Shown: piece after piece, positions 7,340 to 14,178 of the stretch
Numbering within the stretch: the stretch's first letter is position 1
Layout of the letters: each line of letters begins with the position of its first letter
From: GCA-003244245 sp035276605
Lineage (GTDB): Bacteria > Actinomycetota > Actinomycetes > Mycobacteriales > Pseudonocardiaceae
Direction: 5' to 3'
Length of the DNA stretch: 19,007 nt
NCBI GenBank assembly: GCA_035276605.1
Contig: DATELN010000120.1
Location: forward strand, 1 to 19,007
Made by a program: the position numbers and the translations under genes
Notes under the pieces: generated by a model
The model's input: the letters and a program-made list of their open reading frames with translations, nothing else
Databases searched by the model: none
Told to the model about the DNA's origin: nothing

Positions 7340-9601
7340 CTAATCTCCAGCGGCCGATCGACGACCCGACTCAGGCGGTGCCCATCGCGGTTCCGTGCTG
7401 AGATCCGGTAGTCGCAGCAGCGGGTTGGTCATTGCCTCGGAGACTTCTGCTTGGTCTGGCTGCCGCGAACTCGGTTCACTCAGGTTCGGTTCAGAGGGCG
7501 TCGGATCACCAGCGGTCGGAGCCAGTGCTAGGCCAGCCGCCCAGCGCCTTCCTCCTGCACCGTAATGAGGCAGATCTCGCATGGCCTCTTCGGCCGCGGG
7601 GGAATCGTCAGGACGGGATGGTGCGGTAGGCCGGACGTCAGCGTGGACATCACGGCTTTCCTGGTAGGCAGCCAGCGCCTCGGCAAGCAGATCACCGAGG
7701 CCCATCTGGCGGGTCTCGCCCTTCTCCGGCGGCTCACCGTCCACGGCTTCCCATTCCAGTGCTCGTGGCGTTGGAGCCGGTGGCGGCCCGAACGATGGGA
7801 ACTCTCGGCGGGTCGCCGGAAGCTGCTCAGTGTCCTCGTCGGTGCCCTTCTCTGCGGCGACGCCGGTGGTGGCGGCTTCCGCAGTCTGGGCGAGCTTTGC
7901 AACTTCCGAGGCCTCCGACAGATCCGCGCGCGGTGGTACCAGAACCGGGTAAGTCACCGCGGAATCAGATGATCTGTTCGGACTGTGTGCGCTGCCGTCC
8001 TTGGAATCACTGTCTGCACGCTGAGGCACCTCGACAGTGTCGGCTTTCGCTGTCCGATCCCCGACGGATTCCTCGGCATGCCGCCGGCCGGAGCGCACCG
8101 CAGACAACGCTGACGAAGACAGCAAGTCACTCACAGACACGGGAGTTCCTGCCGCACCACGGCGGTGCCGGGCCCTGGACTGCCAGGAATCAAGTCCGCC
8201 TGATGACTCGGCGCCCAGCGCCGTATTCGCCTGTTCGATCGACGGCTCTGGCGCGGTCGTAGGAGCCACCAAGGAGATGTCCGCTGCCGTAGGAGTCCGC
8301 GCATCAACGCTGTCGCTATGCACTGCCACGACTTGCACTTCCTCGACGATCTCGGCCGCGTTCGTCCCAGTGACCTGCACTTCGGAAACTTCAGGCGCCG
8401 ATGATTCGACCACGATTGTGACCGGCAATGGGCCGGTGTCTGCATCGAGTCCGGACATACCTGCTCCAGCATTGCCCAGCAGCTCGGTGACCTCGCCAAT
8501 AAGGCGCACTTCTTCGCGGCGCGCGGACCCGCAGTTGTCCAGCAGAGTAGCGCGCGCGGATTCGACGTCACGCCGGTGGCGACCTTCCGCGGCCCGCGCT
8601 GCGCGCATGCAATGCAGGGCGTCGGCGAACTCATCCCTGGCCTCGTGCACGTGGGACAGGCCCTCTAGGCACTCGGCGAGCACCGCGTCCACCCCATAAC
8701 GCTGGGCGCCTTCCACCGCATCGGCGAGCAAGGTCAGCGCCGGCTCGTGGCGGCCTTCGGCGAGATGCACTTGAGTAGCGAGTGCTAGTCGCAGCCTGCC
8801 CACCGCCCCGGCAGCCGCCGCACGCACGGGACGCCGCAGCAGCGGCCGCACCTCCTCCAGCGCGGTGTCACCCGCTCCGCGGGCAAGCAGGCTCAGCGTC
8901 AGTTCGAGCATCAAGCGCGCACCCACCTCGCCGCTGTCGTGATCAGGCTCGACCAGTCCAGCCAGCAGTTCGCGACCCTCCCGAGCCTTCGCCTCGGCCG
9001 CTGCGACCTCACCCCGGCTACGGTGATACGCCGCGTGGGTTGCCCGAACCGCGGCCCGCAGCAGCAGCGCCGTGTCGTGGTCGAGGCTTGGGTCCTCGCG
9101 ATACAGCTCGTCGGCTTCCTCAAGCGCGGATGCAACTAGGTCGTCATGACCCAGCGCAGCTGATGCCTCGGCCACGGCTACGAGCGCCGCGCCTCTCAGC
9201 ACCGCAGCAACGTCGTCTCCAGCGGCCAGTACCGCGCGCACTGCGGTGAGCGCGGTGGTGGGCTCCCCCAATGCGGCAGCGCAATGCGCTAACTCCACGT
9301 GCAGCTCATGTCGTAGCCCCTGCGGAGTGTCACCGTCGCGAATCGCGGGAAACAGGCGATGAGCCGCTTCCCCGTACCGACCGAGCCGGTTGAGTGCGAA
9401 CACCGCGATGTGATCAGCGCGCAGCGCGGCCATCGTGTCGTCCTGCGCCGCCGCCACCGCCCGATCGGCCAACAAGAGGGCCAGTTCGGGCGCTCGCCAA
9501 CGCAGCAGCATCGCCGACTCCACCAGCGAAGCGGCCTCACCACCGTTGGGGCCTCCAGTGGGCACCATGCCGGGCCGGACCTCGCGCGCCGTGCTACTCA
9601 C
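7340..9601 (-). CDS. Helical-repeat (TPR-like) protein with long disordered tail
   Basis: 753 residues, unlike any enzyme I recognise. Residues 25-340 are a run of amphipathic helix pairs with TPR-like spacing (for example LALLLADRAVAAA, AVFALNRLGRYGEAAHRL, ALVAVAEASAALGHDDLVA, LAECLEGLSHVHEARDEFADAL). A further helix, 343-378, is coil-like. From about 380 to 753 the chain is rich in Ser, Pro, Glu, Asp and Ala, with no hydrophobic core, and is probably disordered. Two short helical islands, SDLLSSSALSAV (491-502) and GLGDLLAEALAAY (634-646), stand out. There is no signal peptide or membrane segment, so it is probably a cytoplasmic scaffold. The GTG start at 9601 is the earliest in frame; an ATG at 9568 is possible. 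It lies 46 bp downstream of ettA and upstream of the thioesterase, exactly where M. tuberculosis has gdh. Function unknown. Confidence 0.85.
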   Translation of the reverse strand: MSSTAREVRPGMVPTGGPNGGEAASLVESAMLLRWRAPELALLLADRAVAAAQDDTMAALRADHIAVFALNRLGRYGEAAHRLFPAIRDGDTPQGLRHELHVELAHCAAALGEPTTALTAVRAVLAAGDDVAAVLRGAALVAVAEASAALGHDDLVASALEEADELYREDPSLDHDTALLLRAAVRATHAAYHRSRGEVAAAEAKAREGRELLAGLVEPDHDSGEVGARLMLELTLSLLARGAGDTALEEVRPLLRRPVRAAAAGAVGRLRLALATQVHLAEGRHEPALTLLADAVEGAQRYGVDAVLAECLEGLSHVHEARDEFADALHCMRAARAAEGRHRRDVESARATLLDNCGSARREEVRLIGEVTELLGNAGAGMSGLDADTGPLPVTIVVESSAPEVSEVQVTGTNAAEIVEEVQVVAVHSDSVDARTPTAADISLVAPTTAPEPSIEQANTALGAESSGGLDSWQSRARHRRGAAGTPVSVSDLLSSSALSAVRSGRRHAEESVGDRTAKADTVEVPQRADSDSKDGSAHSPNRSSDSAVTYPVLVPPRADLSEASEVAKLAQTAEAATTGVAAEKGTDEDTEQLPATRREFPSFGPPPAPTPRALEWEAVDGEPPEKGETRQMGLGDLLAEALAAYQESRDVHADVRPTAPSRPDDSPAAEEAMRDLPHYGAGGRRWAAGLALAPTAGDPTPSEPNLSEPSSRQPDQAEVSEAMTNPLLRLPDLSTEPRWAPPESGRRSAAGD

Positions 9602-9647
9602 CTCCCACCCCCATCGCAGTTACCGATCATCGACCGTCTCATCCGGG

Positions 9648-11324
9648 TCAGTCCCGGGTCAGTCTGCGGTAGGTCACGCGGTGTGGTCGCGCCGCCTCCG
9701 CTCCAAGTCTTTCGATCTTGTGCTGCTCATAGGCCTCGAAGTTGCCTTCGAACCAGAACCAGGACGCAGGATTCTCCTCCGTGCCCTCCCAACTGAGAAT
9801 GTGGGTCACCACCCGGTCCAGGAACCATCGATCGTGGGAGATCACTACGGCGCAACCGGGGAAGTGTTCCAGTGCGTTCTCCAACGAGCTCAACGTCTCG
9901 ACATCGAGGTCGTTGGTGGGTTCGTCGAGCAGGATCAGGTTGCCACCTTGTTTGAGCGTCAACGCCAGGTTGAGCCGGTTGCGTTCGCCGCCGGACAGAA
10001 CCCCAGCCGGTTTCTGCTGGTCGGGCCCCTTGAAGCCGAACGCGCTGACATACGCCCGCGAGGGCATCTCAGTGTTGCCGACCTGGATGTAGTCCAATCC
10101 GTCGGAGACTACCTCGAACACAGTCTTGCTGGAATCGATGCCCGCGCGTTCCTGGTCGACGTAGGACAGCTTCACCGTCTCACCAACCTGGACCGTGCCT
10201 GAGTCAGGCTCTTCCAATCCAACGATGGTTTTGAACAAGGTCGTCTTACCGACGCCGTTGGGACCTATGACCCCCACAATGCCGTTGCGAGGCAGGGTAA
10301 AGGACAGGTCCTTGATCAGCAGACGGTGGTCGTAACCCTTGTCCAGGTGCGACACCTCCACCACGACGTTGCCCAGCCTGGGTCCCGCTGGGATCTGAAT
10401 CTCCTCGAAGTCGAGCTTGCGACTGCGCTCGGCCTCGACTGCCATCTCTTCATAACGCTGCAGCCGGGCTCGGGATTTGGCCTGCCGAGCTTTTGCCCCC
10501 GATCGGACCCAGGCGAGCTCGTCGCGCAGCCGCTTTTGCAGCTTCTGATCCTTTCTGCCCTGGACAGCGAGGCGGTCGGCCTTCTTCTCCAGATAGGTGG
10601 AGTAGTTGCCCTCGTACGGGTAGGCCCGGCCACGATCAAGCTCGAGGATCCACTGGGCCACGTTGTCCAGGAAGTACCGGTCATGGGTGACCGCCAGAAC
10701 CGCGCCCGGGTAGCCGGCCAAAAACTGCTCCAACCACAGCACGCTCTCTGCGTCCAAGTGGTTGGTGGGCTCATCGAGCAGCAACAGGTCGGGTTTGGAT
10801 AGCAGCAGCCTGCACAGGGCGACCCGACGCCGCTCTCCACCGGATAGGTGACGCACCGACTCGTCGGGTGGCGGGCACCGCAGCGCGTCCATGGCCTGCT
10901 CCAGCTGGGAGTCCAAATCCCAGGCGTCGGCGTGGTCGAGCTCCTCTTGAAGCCGCCCCATCTCCTCCATGAGCTCGTCGGAGTAGTCGGTGGCCATCTT
11001 CTCGGCGATCTCATTGAACCGGTCCAGCTTGGCCTTGGTTCCGCCCAAGCCCTCTTCGACGTTGCCTAAGACCGACTTGTCCTCGTTCAACACCGGCTCT
11101 TGCGGCAGGATCCCCACCGTCGCACCCGGTGCCAGGAAAGCCTCCCCGTTGTTGGGTTGGTCAAGCCCAGCCATGATCTTGAGCACGCTGGACTTGCCCG
11201 CTCCGTTGGGCCCGACCACACCGATCTTGGCGCCGGGAAAGAAGGCGAGGGTTACGCCGTCGAGGATGACCTTGTCGCCATGCGCTTTACGCACTTGCTT
11301 CATGGTGTAGATGAACTCCGCCAC
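9648..11324 (-). CDS. ettA: ABC-F translation factor, energy-dependent translational throttle EttA
   Basis: 558 residues, the standard EttA length. Two ABC ATPase domains have intact motifs: Walker A GPNGAGKS at 38-45 and GPNGVGKT at 354-361; signatures LSGGE at 160 and 443; Walker B with catalytic Glu185 (LLLLDEPTNHLD) and Glu468 (LILLDEPTNDLD). The arm insertion (about 95-140) and the basic P-site tRNA interaction linker (about 240-310, with RKDQKLQKRLRDELAWVRS) identify the EttA subgroup rather than an antibiotic-resistance ABC-F. It binds the ribosomal E site and gates entry into elongation according to the ATP/ADP ratio. No membrane domains. The GTG start at 11324 has no Shine-Dalgarno but a TACGAT hexamer 7 nt upstream. 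It is the counterpart of Rv2477c, 71 bp after ssb. Confidence 0.97.
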   Translation of the reverse strand: MAEFIYTMKQVRKAHGDKVILDGVTLAFFPGAKIGVVGPNGAGKSSVLKIMAGLDQPNNGEAFLAPGATVGILPQEPVLNEDKSVLGNVEEGLGGTKAKLDRFNEIAEKMATDYSDELMEEMGRLQEELDHADAWDLDSQLEQAMDALRCPPPDESVRHLSGGERRRVALCRLLLSKPDLLLLDEPTNHLDAESVLWLEQFLAGYPGAVLAVTHDRYFLDNVAQWILELDRGRAYPYEGNYSTYLEKKADRLAVQGRKDQKLQKRLRDELAWVRSGAKARQAKSRARLQRYEEMAVEAERSRKLDFEEIQIPAGPRLGNVVVEVSHLDKGYDHRLLIKDLSFTLPRNGIVGVIGPNGVGKTTLFKTIVGLEEPDSGTVQVGETVKLSYVDQERAGIDSSKTVFEVVSDGLDYIQVGNTEMPSRAYVSAFGFKGPDQQKPAGVLSGGERNRLNLALTLKQGGNLILLDEPTNDLDVETLSSLENALEHFPGCAVVISHDRWFLDRVVTHILSWEGTEENPASWFWFEGNFEAYEQHKIERLGAEAARPHRVTYRRLTRD

Positions 11325-11337
11325 GGGCGCGATCGTA
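11325..11337 (-). promoter_or_regulatory. Candidate leaderless promoter of ettA
   Basis: TACGAT (11337-11332 on the minus strand), then 7 nt and the GTG at 11324. A good -10 match, with no clear -35. It would give ettA its own transcript in addition to read-through from ssb. Confidence 0.45.
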
Positions 11338-11395
11338 GAGGGGAGCGCCGGGGCAGGGCAGCGCGGCCGACCACCGCTGCGCCGGCGCTGACCAC

Positions 11396-11899
11396 TCAGG
11401 CAGGCACCGGAACCAGGGGCCGAGCCGCGTCGGCCAGGTCGGCCAGGTTCACCCCGTCCACTGGCGTCGCATCGTCGATCAGCTCCGTCCCGATCTCGGC
11501 GGCGGAGTTGTCGTTGGCAACATGGGGACGTTCTTCGCGGCGCTGCTTACGCACCGTGGCAGTGCAGCGAGCCAAGTCCGGCCCAATCGCGCTGGCCTCT
11601 AGTTCGACGATCGATCGGCGCTCACCTTGGTCGGTGGTCCACTCCCGAGTGCGTAGCTTCCCTCTGACGATCACCGGGTCGCCCTTGACCAACGAGGCGG
11701 CGTTCTCGGCGAGCCTGCGCCAGCAGCGCGCCGATAGGTACAGGCTTTCTCCGTCGATCCACGATTCGGACGCGCTATCAAACCGACGCTCGTTGCAGGC
11801 GACCCGAAAATTGAGCATAAGCGTGCCGTCTGGACCGACCCGTCGCGGTCGCATATCAGTGACCAGCGTCCCCACCACGGTGACCGGCGTCTCTCGCAT
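11396..11899 (-). CDS. ssbB: Second single-stranded DNA-binding protein (SsbB-type)
   Basis: 167 residues. The OB fold spans about 5-108 with VTVVGTLVTD, LNFRVACNERR, WRRLAENAASLVKGDPVIVRGKL and the aromatic residues Trp47, Trp60 and Trp87 typical of SSB. The tail (110-167) is short, ends in PLVPVPA and lacks the acidic DDDIPF-type tip that recruits repair and replication partners. That is the usual pattern of paralogous SsbB proteins (Rv2478c in M. tuberculosis occupies this position). It may act in competence, stress or single-strand protection rather than at the fork. The ATG at 11899 is set by GAGGAGG at 11914-11908 with an 8-nt spacer; the frame runs open to 12415 but the extension has no family similarity. 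First gene of the ssb-ettA minus-strand run. Confidence 0.93.
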   Translation of the reverse strand: MRETPVTVVGTLVTDMRPRRVGPDGTLMLNFRVACNERRFDSASESWIDGESLYLSARCWRRLAENAASLVKGDPVIVRGKLRTREWTTDQGERRSIVELEASAIGPDLARCTATVRKQRREERPHVANDNSAAEIGTELIDDATPVDGVNLADLADAARPLVPVPA

Positions 11900-12144
11900 T
11901 TCCCAAACCTCCTCACAACCCTCCCCGCTCTGGCAGGGAACCGGCCCCATCGGCCGGCCGGATCTAGGCTGCGCCGCCGAGGCGGGGACCGGTAGCTGGC
12001 CATGATCGACATGTGGATAGCTGGGCTCAATGTGCACAACTGGGTTGGCGCGGCCCGGTCGAGCCGCCGGACTGTCGGGGGTCGGTGCTATTGGCGACCA
12101 AGAAGATCGACGGTTGCTGCAACGCAGTCGTCGCGGCTCGTGGT

Positions 12145-12157
12145 TAGGCTTGCCGCC
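12145..12157 (+). promoter_or_regulatory. Candidate leaderless promoter of the isochorismatase-fold gene
   Basis: TAGGCT (12145-12150) followed by 7 nt (TGCCGCC) and the ATG at 12158. It supports this start over the upstream extension to 12002, as no ribosome site is visible. Confidence 0.45.
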
Positions 12158-12799
12158 ATGGAGCGAGCCTTCGGTTTGGAAATTCCCCGCACGCTGGAGG
12201 AAGTCTGCGATCCGCGCCGGCTCGCTCTGATCGTCTACGACATGCAGATCGGTGTGCTTCGCCAGATCAGGGACGCGGAGACGATCGCCAAGCGTGTCGT
12301 GGCGGTCCTCGACGCCGCTCGCGCAGCCGGCGTGCGAGTGGTGTTTCTCCGGCACCTGTCGATGCCCAAGGAACTCATGGGAGTCTTCCAACTGCGCATG
12401 GCGATGGCGTGGCAACGCGTCGACTCGGTGGAGGCGGTCAACCCGTGGTTCCTTCGTGACTCACCGGGTTTCGACCTCATTCCTGAGCTGGCGCCTCGCG
12501 GCACCGAGGCCGTCTTCGACAAGATAACGATGTCCGCTTTCGAGGGCACCCCGGTTGATATCGTGCTGCGGGACTGCGGCGTCAACGCCTTCGCCATCGT
12601 CGGTGTGGCTACCGAGATAGGCATCGAGCCGACGGTGCGCCACGGCGCGGATCTCGGTTACATTCCCGTCGTGGTGGCCGACGCGTGCGGTGCCGGTGAC
12701 GAGCAGGCTGCCCGCCGCTCGATCGACAGCATCCGGTACACCGGCGACGCGCTGGTCACCGACACGGCCACATTCTGCCGCCTGCTACGCGGTCAGTGA
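12158..12799 (+). CDS. Isochorismatase-fold hydrolase lacking the catalytic cysteine
   Basis: 213 residues, the usual single-domain length. Asp28 (IVYDMQ) and Lys122 (DKITMSAFEGT) of the family triad are present. The position that holds the nucleophilic Cys in nicotinamidase and other amidohydrolases (GV.T..CV) reads GVATEIGIEPT, with Gly155 in place of Cys. True isochorismatases such as EntB and PhzD also have Gly there, as I recall, and cleave a vinyl ether without a covalent intermediate. So this is either an isochorismatase-like enzyme or a divergent or inactive member; the neighbourhood has no siderophore or phenazine genes. Cytoplasmic, no signal peptide. Likely leaderless. It is divergent from ssb and is followed by a hairpin (12832-12855) and tRNA-Arg. 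Confidence 0.9.
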   Translation: MERAFGLEIPRTLEEVCDPRRLALIVYDMQIGVLRQIRDAETIAKRVVAVLDAARAAGVRVVFLRHLSMPKELMGVFQLRMAMAWQRVDSVEAVNPWFLRDSPGFDLIPELAPRGTEAVFDKITMSAFEGTPVDIVLRDCGVNAFAIVGVATEIGIEPTVRHGADLGYIPVVVADACGAGDEQAARRSIDSIRYTGDALVTDTATFCRLLRGQ

Positions 12800-12831
12800 C
12801 ATGTTTACAACCACTTCGTCGCCAAGTTCGA

Positions 12832-12855
12832 CGACCAGGTTGGTCAACCTGGTCG
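12832..12855 (+). terminator. Candidate terminator hairpin after the isochorismatase-fold gene
   Basis: A perfect 10-bp inverted repeat, CGACCAGGTT / AACCTGGTCG, with a GGTC loop, 32 bp after the stop. There is no T-tract, so it would be an actinobacterial I-shaped terminator at best. The rest of 12800-12938 holds nothing else I can support. Confidence 0.5.
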
Positions 12856-12938
12856 CGCGGCATGCCTTGCTGAGCGCGCTGAGTGCGAGATGGCGGCGGC
12901 TGCTCGCTAGTCTGCTCAAAGCGCCCGCCGGCGCGCAT

Positions 12939-13012
12939 GCCCCCGTAGCTCAGCCGGATAGAGCAAGCGACTTCTAATCGCTAGGCCGCAGGTTCGAATC
13001 CTGCCGGGGGCG
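12939..13012 (+). tRNA. tRNA-Arg(TCT)
   Basis: A full cloverleaf of 74 nt: acceptor GCCCCCG/CGGGGGC (7 of 7 pairs), D stem GCTC/GAGC, anticodon stem AGCGA/TCGCT, T stem GCAGG/CCTGC with loop TTCGAAT. The anticodon loop CTTCTAA carries TCT at 12973-12975, reading AGA/AGG codons. No CCA is encoded. This tRNA is a frequent integration site in actinobacteria, and the DNA downstream looks accessory. I saw no second copy of its 3' end in the window. Confidence 0.97.
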
Positions 13013-13077
13013 CTAGGCCGCATACATACGGGCGCCAGAATCTGAGCTGTCGCTCGCCGCAACAGCTGTGGCAGTTG

Positions 13078-13443
13078 CTAGTCGATGCAGGCAAGCCCCC
13101 CGTCGATCCCCTTTGAGCGGATGAAGCCATCGCATGTTCCGAACAGCCCGTCGCAGTGCTGTTCGACGATCAGCTGCGCTCTTACTTGCCGCGTGCAAGG
13201 GCAAACGAGTTGGGCTGTTGTCGACACCGGAATCCGCTCCTCGGAACTTCTCGGCTCGCCCGTGGAACTGGTTGAGCTCGCATGGGTAACCGCACTCACC
13301 TCATACCGGCGCAATTCAGCGAAGTAGCGGCCGCCGTGGCAAGGAAAAACCATCGCGCCCGGATCAACCGAGCCGTCGGCGCGCGGGCCATCCCGGATCG
13401 ACGCAAAACGCCAGATATAGGCGAAAAGTTGACGACCCCACAT
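13078..13443 (-). CDS. Doubtful hypothetical ORF
   Basis: 121 residues from the ATG at 13443 (a GTG at 13449 is also possible, with GGAG at 13464-13461). No domain is recognised. It has several Cys (CPCTRQ and CDGLFGTCDG near the C-terminus) but no clear metal motif. Its third codon positions are only around 60% G/C by eye, against well over 80% for the neighbours, so it is either recently acquired, decaying or not coding. It lies just downstream of the gene remnant and between it and the tRNA. The plus strand here shows nothing better. The 65 bases 13013-13077 hold nothing I can identify. Confidence 0.3.
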   Translation of the reverse strand: MWGRQLFAYIWRFASIRDGPRADGSVDPGAMVFPCHGGRYFAELRRYEVSAVTHASSTSSTGEPRSSEERIPVSTTAQLVCPCTRQVRAQLIVEQHCDGLFGTCDGFIRSKGIDGGLACID

Positions 13444-13463
13444 GCTCACATTCGCGGACGCTC

Positions 13464-13744
13464 CTAGAGATCGAGCAGGTCGAAGACCTTGCGATAGAGC
13501 GAACGCTTTTGTTCGTCCTCGAGATAGTGGATAGCGAATGCGACACGGCAGCATCAACACGCCTCAGCGCGGGCTGGGCCTCGGCGCGGTCGTGCTCCAT
13601 GAGCTCGATGCGGTGGTCGCCGGTCACACGCTCGCGGGTAGGCGCAAGCATGTGCACGGGAAAGTCGACACCCAGCATCTCCGGGTGATCAAGCCGGAGC
13701 AGGTCGAGCAAGCAGAGGCACAGGGTGGGCGCCGTGTTCGTGTG
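13464..13744 (-). pseudogene. Frameshifted remnant of an unknown protein
   Basis: Two frames join into one plausible product of about 92 residues. The first covers LDLLRLDHPEMLGVDF, VHMLAPTRERVTG and IELMEHDRAEAQPALRR. A different frame then continues with VAFAIHYLEDEQKRSLYR and KVFDLLDL to a TAG at 13466. Both parts have very high third-position G/C, as real genes here do. The shift is explained by a GT duplication (GTGT at 13546-13543): removing one GT restores a continuous frame. An in-frame TAG at 13747-13745 bounds it upstream and there is no good start, so the N-terminus is probably lost too. It lies 17 bp downstream of the IPT/TIG gene on the same strand. The family is not recognised. 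A sequencing error is the main alternative for the shift. Confidence 0.6.
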
Positions 13745-13761
13745 CTAACGACAATGCCTGG

Positions 13762-14004
13762 TCAGTACACCTTGAGGTAGGTGAAGCTGATGCTGTTGCT
13801 CTTGTCGCCATTCTGCTCGACGGTGACGTCGACCGTGCCAGAGCCGTCCGGCACGCTCGCCTCGATAGAACCGGTGTTGGTGACCTTGAAGGGCACTGAT
13901 TGGTCGCCGAAGTACAGGGCGTCCACCGCGTCCAAACCGTCGCCTTTGATGATCACCGGGGTCTCGGGCAGCGCCGATTCCGGGGTTACACTGTTGAGCT
14001 TCAT
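13762..14004 (-). CDS. Small stand-alone IPT/TIG-domain protein
   Basis: 80 residues that form a single Ig-like IPT/TIG domain: the opening VTPESALPETPVIIKGDGL (turn and strand, with the G.G motif) is followed by ALYFGDQSVPFKV, SIEASVPDGSGTVDVTVEQ and SNSISFTYLKVY. These are the usual strand signatures of the fold. No signal peptide, anchor or partner domain is seen, so it would be cytosolic or exported by an unknown route. ATG at 14004 with AAAGGAG at 14015-14009 and a 4-nt spacer. Codon use is G/C-rich and normal. Short single-domain proteins of this type occur in actinobacterial and phage or tail-like contexts, but no tail genes are present. Divergent from trpB2 across 174 bp. Function unknown. 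Confidence 0.82.
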   Translation of the reverse strand: MKLNSVTPESALPETPVIIKGDGLDAVDALYFGDQSVPFKVTNTGSIEASVPDGSGTVDVTVEQNGDKSNSISFTYLKVY

Positions 14005-14132
14005 GAGGCTCCTTTCGGGTGTGCACGAGTTCGCGTCCTTGCAATGAGTACCCGCTGAGGAACCGGTCAACGCCTGATCCCGTCCCGCTGTTGTCCGCGC
14101 TGCGGTGGATGTCGGGAACCCACCGATGGCGT

Positions 14133-14170
14133 TAGTCTCTGGGGTTTCCTGTCCGACAGGTACGAGGAGG
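14133..14170 (+). promoter_or_regulatory. Candidate trpB2 promoter, leader hairpin and ribosome site
   Basis: TAGTCT (14133-14138) fits a -10. It is followed by a small inverted repeat CCTGT-ccg-ACAGG in the presumed leader (about 14149-14161) and by GAGGAGG (14164-14170), 8 nt before the ATG. No Trp-codon leader peptide or known riboswitch is visible. Confidence 0.35.
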
Positions 14171-14178
14171 GCGAGAGG

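Noticed and set aside
9435..10202. Long opposite-strand frames over ettA, the helical-repeat gene, the glucosidase, the amidase, DUF429 and trpB2
   Set aside because: High GC leaves antisense frames open; their translations are Arg/Ser/Pro-rich and lack domains, while the annotated frames carry clear catalytic motifs.
11900..12415. A 339-residue reading frame that extends ssb upstream to 12415
   Set aside because: The extension overlaps the isochorismatase-fold gene on the other strand and has no SSB similarity; the ATG at 11899 has a strong GAGGAGG site and starts the OB fold.
12801..12977. Small plus-strand ORF from the ATG at 12801 into the tRNA
   Set aside because: It runs into the tRNA gene, has no ribosome site and overlaps the hairpin at 12832-12855.
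13013..14178. Attachment-site repeat of the tRNA-Arg 3' end
   Set aside because: No second copy of the T-loop and acceptor sequence was seen downstream in the window.
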